Assembly (NCBI RefSeq): GCF_015704865.1
Contig: NZ_JADQTO010000014.1
Coordinates: 147,114 to 211,113, forward strand
Direction of reading: 5' to 3'
From: Actinoplanes aureus
GTDB lineage: Bacteria > Actinomycetota > Actinomycetes > Mycobacteriales > Micromonosporaceae
Length of the DNA stretch: 64,000 nucleotides
This document shows, one piece after another, positions 61,025 to 64,000 of the stretch. Made by a program: the position numbers and the translations under genes. Every line of letters starts with the position of its first letter. Within the stretch, counting starts at the first letter, position 1. The notes under the pieces were generated by a model, which was not told where the DNA came from, ran no database searches, and was given only the letters and a program-made list of their open reading frames with translations.

Positions 61025-62363
61025 GTGAAACTCCCGCTGCGGCTCGGGCCGCGTGCGGCACCGCAGCGGCGATCTGTTCCAGGGCTGCGTCGTCGATCGC
61101 GGTCGAGACGAACCATGACTCGAAGGCGCTCGGCGGAAGGTACACACCGTGCGAGAGCATCGCGTGGAAGAAGGCCTTGAACGCCGCCGCGTTCTGGGTC
61201 TTCGCCGAGTCGTAGTCGGCGACCTCCGCCTCGGTGAAGAAGATCGAGAACATGTTGCCCGCGTACGAGAGGCGGTGCGCGACACCCGCCGCGCTCAACG
61301 CCTCCGAGGCGAGCGAACCCACCGTGTTCGCCAGGTCGTCGAGCCGCTTGTACACCGCGTCGTCGGCCAGCCGCAGCGAGGCGAGGCCGGCCGCGCAGGC
61401 CAGCGGGTTACCGGAGAGCGTGCCGGCCTGGTAGACCGGTCCGGCCGGGGCGAGCCGCGACATGATCTCGCGACGGCCGCCGAACGCCGCGGCGGGCAGG
61501 CCACCGCCCATCACCTTGCCGAAGGTGAACAGGTCCGCGTCGACCGGGTGCAGCCCGGCCCAGCCGCCGGCGGAGACCCGGAAGCCGGTCATCACCTCGT
61601 CGACGATGAGCAGGGCACCGTGCCGGTGCGCGATCTCGGCGAGCTTGCCGTTGAAGTCGTCGCGCGGGGCGACCACACCCATGTTGCCCGGCGCCGCCTC
61701 GGTGATGACCGCGGCGATCTCGTTGCCCTCGGCGGCGAACGCGGCCTCGACCGCGGCCACGTCGTTGTACGGCAGCACGATCGTCTCGGAGGCCGCCGCA
61801 CCGGTGACGCCGGGCGAGTCCGGCAGACCGAGCGTGGCCACACCGGAACCGGCCGCGGCGAGCAGCGCGTCCACGTGACCGTGGTAGCAGCCGGCGAACT
61901 TGACCACCTTCGACCGGCCGGTGAAGCCGCGGGCCAGCCGGATCGCCGTCATGGTGGCCTCGGTGCCGGAGTTGACCAGTCGCACCTCGTCAACCGGTGT
62001 CCGCCGCACGATCTCCTCGGCCAGGTCGACCTCGCCGGCGGTCGGCGTACCGAAGCTGGTGCCGAGCGCGGCCGCCTGCTGCACCGCCGCCACGATCTCC
62101 GGGTGGGCGTGCCCGTGGATCAGCGGACCCCAGGAGCACACCAGGTCGACGTAACGCCGTCCGTCGACGTCGGTCAGCCAGGGACCGCGGCCGGATGCCA
62201 TGAATCGGGGTGTGCCGCCGACCGCGCGAAACGCACGCACAGGTGAATTGACCCCACCCGGCACGATGGCCTGGGCGCGGTCGAACAGGGCCTGGGAGAC
62301 CGGGGCGTCCTCCGGGTACGGAAGCTCCGCGGTGGGATAATTCGTGGTCACAGCGCTTCCCAT
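61017..62363 (-). CDS. hemL: Glutamate-1-semialdehyde 2,1-aminomutase
   Basis: PLP-dependent aminomutase (448 aa) that makes 5-aminolevulinate, the C5-pathway precursor of heme and cobalamin. The cofactor lysine is Lys283 in FTFGKVMGGGLP; NSGTEATMTAIRLAR and VDEVMTGFR are also family motifs. ATG 62363 is used; a GTG 12 nt downstream (MTTNYPTAEL) is possible. It heads the run that continues into cytochrome c maturation, joining heme supply and use. Confidence 0.95.
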   Translation of the reverse strand: MGSAVTTNYPTAELPYPEDAPVSQALFDRAQAIVPGGVNSPVRAFRAVGGTPRFMASGRGPWLTDVDGRRYVDLVCSWGPLIHGHAHPEIVAAVQQAAALGTSFGTPTAGEVDLAEEIVRRTPVDEVRLVNSGTEATMTAIRLARGFTGRSKVVKFAGCYHGHVDALLAAAGSGVATLGLPDSPGVTGAAASETIVLPYNDVAAVEAAFAAEGNEIAAVITEAAPGNMGVVAPRDDFNGKLAEIAHRHGALLIVDEVMTGFRVSAGGWAGLHPVDADLFTFGKVMGGGLPAAAFGGRREIMSRLAPAGPVYQAGTLSGNPLACAAGLASLRLADDAVYKRLDDLANTVGSLASEALSAAGVAHRLSYAGNMFSIFFTEAEVADYDSAKTQNAAAFKAFFHAMLSHGVYLPPSAFESWFVSTAIDDAALEQIAAAVPHAARAAAGVSLV

Positions 62364-62487
62364 TCTGTCAGCGGCGTACGTCGAGTATCTCGAGAGGGTT
62401 GTTCACGTCACCGGATGATGTCCGGAAGGACCTGGTCTGACCGCGCCGGACAGGCCGTTTCGCCCTGAAGAGGATAGGCTGAGCCGC

Positions 62488-62814
62488 GTGGAGCGACCCG
62501 AACTGTCGATCACGGTTCAGCGCGCCCCGGACGAGGTAGTGATCCAGCTCGCCGGGGAGATCGACGTGCTCACGGTCTCCGAGCTGGCCGCGGTCGTCAA
62601 CGAACTGCTGCCGGAACCGCCCGCCCGGATCATCCTGGACATGGCCGGAGTCACGTTCTGTGACTCGCAGGGTCTGGGCACGCTTGTCGTGCTCAGCCGC
62701 AAGGCACAGCACGCTCAAGCCGTGCTCTCCCTGACGAACGTCGGCGATTTCCTGATGCGGGTGCTGGACATCACCGGGCTGCGCAGCGCGCTGATGATCA
62801 GCAGCACCGCCTGA
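62488..62814 (+). CDS. STAS domain anti-sigma factor antagonist
   Basis: A 108-aa single STAS domain of the SpoIIAA/RsbV type. The phosphorylatable Ser60 lies in FCDSQGLGTLVVLSR, so it probably takes part in a partner-switching cascade with an anti-sigma kinase, which is not encoded here. GTG 62488 has AGAGGA upstream. It is divergent from hemL (124-bp gap) and ends before a 9-bp hairpin. Confidence 0.92.
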   Translation: MERPELSITVQRAPDEVVIQLAGEIDVLTVSELAAVVNELLPEPPARIILDMAGVTFCDSQGLGTLVVLSRKAQHAQAVLSLTNVGDFLMRVLDITGLRSALMISSTA

Positions 62815-62836
62815 ACGACCTGGCATACCGCGATGC

Positions 62837-62857
62837 TCGCACACCGCAGGTGTGCGA
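62837..62857. terminator. Terminator hairpin
   Basis: TCGCACACC-GCA-GGTGTGCGA is a perfect 9-bp stem, 22 nt after the STAS stop and 33 nt after the convergent sigma-partner gene stop. It lacks a T tract and may work in both directions. Confidence 0.65.
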
Positions 62858-62890
62858 AACCTGTGGGCGGCGTCGGCAGTGGAATAACGC

Positions 62891-63655
62891 TCAGGCGAAG
62901 TCGCCGGTGACCGTCAGCGGAGTGCCCGACTCATTGGTGGCGACCGCGCCGTAAGTATCGCGGCCGGCATCCCGCCCGCCCTCGGCGTGCGTGTACCGCG
63001 CGGAGAAGGTGTAGGTCCCCGGTTCCATCGTGTCGCCGGACGACAGCAGGAAGCGGTAGACCAGCACATCCGCTTCCTCGGTGACCGTGCTGGTGACGCT
63101 CGCGCCGGGCACCTGCTGGCTGCCGCCGCGAGAGACCAGCTCCGGGGTACGCGCCACCCGGATCGTCACCTCCAGCGCCGCGAGCCGCTCGGTCGTCTTC
63201 ACCGTCACGACACTGCTGCCCTGCGAGTCGCTGTCCGGAGCGACGGATCCGTCCGACCAGAGCCTCGTGTTCGCCGTCGGCGGTGCGCTGGACGGCGGCA
63301 CGGACCTCGACTTACGCGGCGACGGACTCACCTTGATGCTGGTGGCGCTCGACGCCGCCGGAGTGGTGGGAGTGGCCGAAGGAGCCGGGCTGACCGGCAC
63401 CGTCACCGCTGGGGTCGGTTCGGGCCCGGGCTCACCGTCGCCGGCCAGCGCCCACTGGGCGAACCCGCCGCCACCGAGCACGGCGGCCACCGCGACGGCG
63501 GCCCCGGCGACCCGGATCCGCGGTGCCCGCTTCGTGGCGCGATGGTTACGCGTGGCGGTCCGGGTGATCCGGTCCAGCATGGCCTCCCGGTCGGGCCGGT
63601 GCGCCGCCGCCTCGGCGCGCAATGCCGCGCGCAGCTCTGATTCGATGAGCGTCAT
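62891..63655 (-). CDS. Membrane partner of a SigE-family sigma factor
   Basis: A 254-aa protein with a short charged cytoplasmic segment (MTLIESELRAALRAEAAAHR), one membrane helix (~49-70), a ~70-residue Pro/Ser/Thr linker and a small extracellular domain. Like the protein at 51603, it lacks a zinc anti-sigma motif. ATG 63655 overlaps the sigma gene by 4 nt, so it likely regulates that sigma factor. The outer domain is not recognised. Confidence 0.78.
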   Translation of the reverse strand: MTLIESELRAALRAEAAAHRPDREAMLDRITRTATRNHRATKRAPRIRVAGAAVAVAAVLGGGGFAQWALAGDGEPGPEPTPAVTVPVSPAPSATPTTPAASSATSIKVSPSPRKSRSVPPSSAPPTANTRLWSDGSVAPDSDSQGSSVVTVKTTERLAALEVTIRVARTPELVSRGGSQQVPGASVTSTVTEEADVLVYRFLLSSGDTMEPGTYTFSARYTHAEGGRDAGRDTYGAVATNESGTPLTVTGDFA

Positions 63656-64000
63656 CGCGCCGCCTCCCAACCGTCGATTCGTGCCATCGCGACGTTGCCG
63701 CCGCCGAGTAGTTCCGCGAGTTGTCTCGCACCCCGCGAGGTCGCGCTCTTCACCGCGCCGACCGAGATGTTCAGGGCCGAGGCGACCTCGCGCTCGGACA
63801 TGTCGAACGCGTACCGCAGCACCACGCAGGCGCGCCGCCGGTGCGGCAGCCGCCGTAGCGCGCTTCGGACGTCCACCACCGCGGAGACGTCCGGGTCGGT
63901 GGCACGCCGGAACGGATCGAGTGACAGGAGTCGTTCCCGGCTGCGGCGCCGGATCCAGTTGCGGGCCAGGTTCATCACGATCCCGTGCCCGTACGCGACC
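63652..64000 (-). CDS. SigE-family RNA polymerase sigma factor (partial)
   Basis: The C-terminal 115 codons of a small sigma factor; the start lies beyond the right edge. Visible are the end of region 2 (VMNLARNWIRRRSRE) and region 4 (ALRRLPHRRRACVVLRYAFD, then NISVGAVKSATSRGARQLAE). It pairs with the membrane protein downstream in the same way as the sigma gene at 52606, marking a second copy of this two-gene module. Confidence 0.9.
   Translation of the reverse strand, partial: VAYGHGIVMNLARNWIRRRSRERLLSLDPFRRATDPDVSAVVDVRSALRRLPHRRRACVVLRYAFDMSEREVASALNISVGAVKSATSRGARQLAELLGGGNVAMARIDGWEAAR

Noticed and set aside
1..64000. tRNA, rRNA, insertion sequence, integrase or prophage genes
   Set aside because: I looked for T-loop motifs, transposase motifs and terminal repeats and found none that are convincing.

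Overview
The window is chromosomal DNA of a high-GC Gram-positive actinobacterium, most likely a Micromonosporaceae member such as Actinoplanes. Evidence: very high GC with GC-rich third codon positions, many GTG and some TTG starts, a 14-gene actinobacterial complex I operon with a long NuoE tail, the futalosine route to menaquinone, a BldC developmental regulator, SigE-type sigma factors, and a flagellar fliQ gene (Actinoplanes makes flagellated spores). I see no insertion sequences, CRISPR arrays, tRNA or rRNA genes, and no block of foreign base composition.

Layout. 1-15.2 kb: nuoN (cut by the left edge) to nuoA on the minus strand, tightly overlapped. 15.3-19.2 kb: quinone genes (MenJ-like reductase, menG, mqnC). 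19.3-24.2 kb, plus strand: SNF2 helicase, SWIM protein, aldo/keto reductase. 24.3-28.5 kb, minus: LPITG surface protein, mqnA, MFS exporter and an ArsR-like regulator, with a 50-bp palindrome over the MFS start. 28.8-31.7 kb, plus: HelD-type helicase coupled to a flavin oxidoreductase. 31.7-35.6 kb: GNAT enzyme, then a self-regulated ABC exporter operon behind two tandem operators, then a VOC protein. 35.6-38.9 kb, minus: lone fliQ and a cobalamin importer btuFCD under a cobalamin riboswitch. 39-41.1 kb, minus: small membrane genes and mqnE. 41.3-46.8 kb, plus: NlpC/P60 hydrolase, proline-rich membrane protein, DEAD-box RNA helicase. 47-50.5 kb: glycolipid-binding-like protein, a membrane gluzincin, a Cds1-like enzyme with an Lrp regulator. 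50.7-55.5 kb: bldC facing an mqnM-mqnP-mqnL (ubiX/ubiA/ubiD) operon interrupted by a sigma factor and its membrane partner. 55.6-62.4 kb: secreted protein, then ccsB, resB, ccdA, tlpA, histidine phosphatase, hemL. 62.5-64 kb: STAS protein and a second sigma/partner pair cut by the right edge.

How it fits together. Much of the window builds one respiratory chain. Complex I reduces menaquinone. MqnA, MqnE, MqnC and the MqnM/L/P decarboxylation-prenylation set make the quinone ring system, MenG methylates it and the MenJ-like protein would saturate its tail. CcsB/ResB/CcdA/TlpA mature c-type cytochromes with heme, whose precursor comes from HemL. Interleaved regulators (two SigE-type sigma factors, an Lrp protein, BldC, a STAS antagonist, possible iron-box-like sites) suggest coordination with stress or development, but that is inference. 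The least expected features are the palindrome at the MFS start, the fliQ gene beside a B12 importer, the paired operators before the ABC operon, and the sigma factor inside the menaquinone operon.
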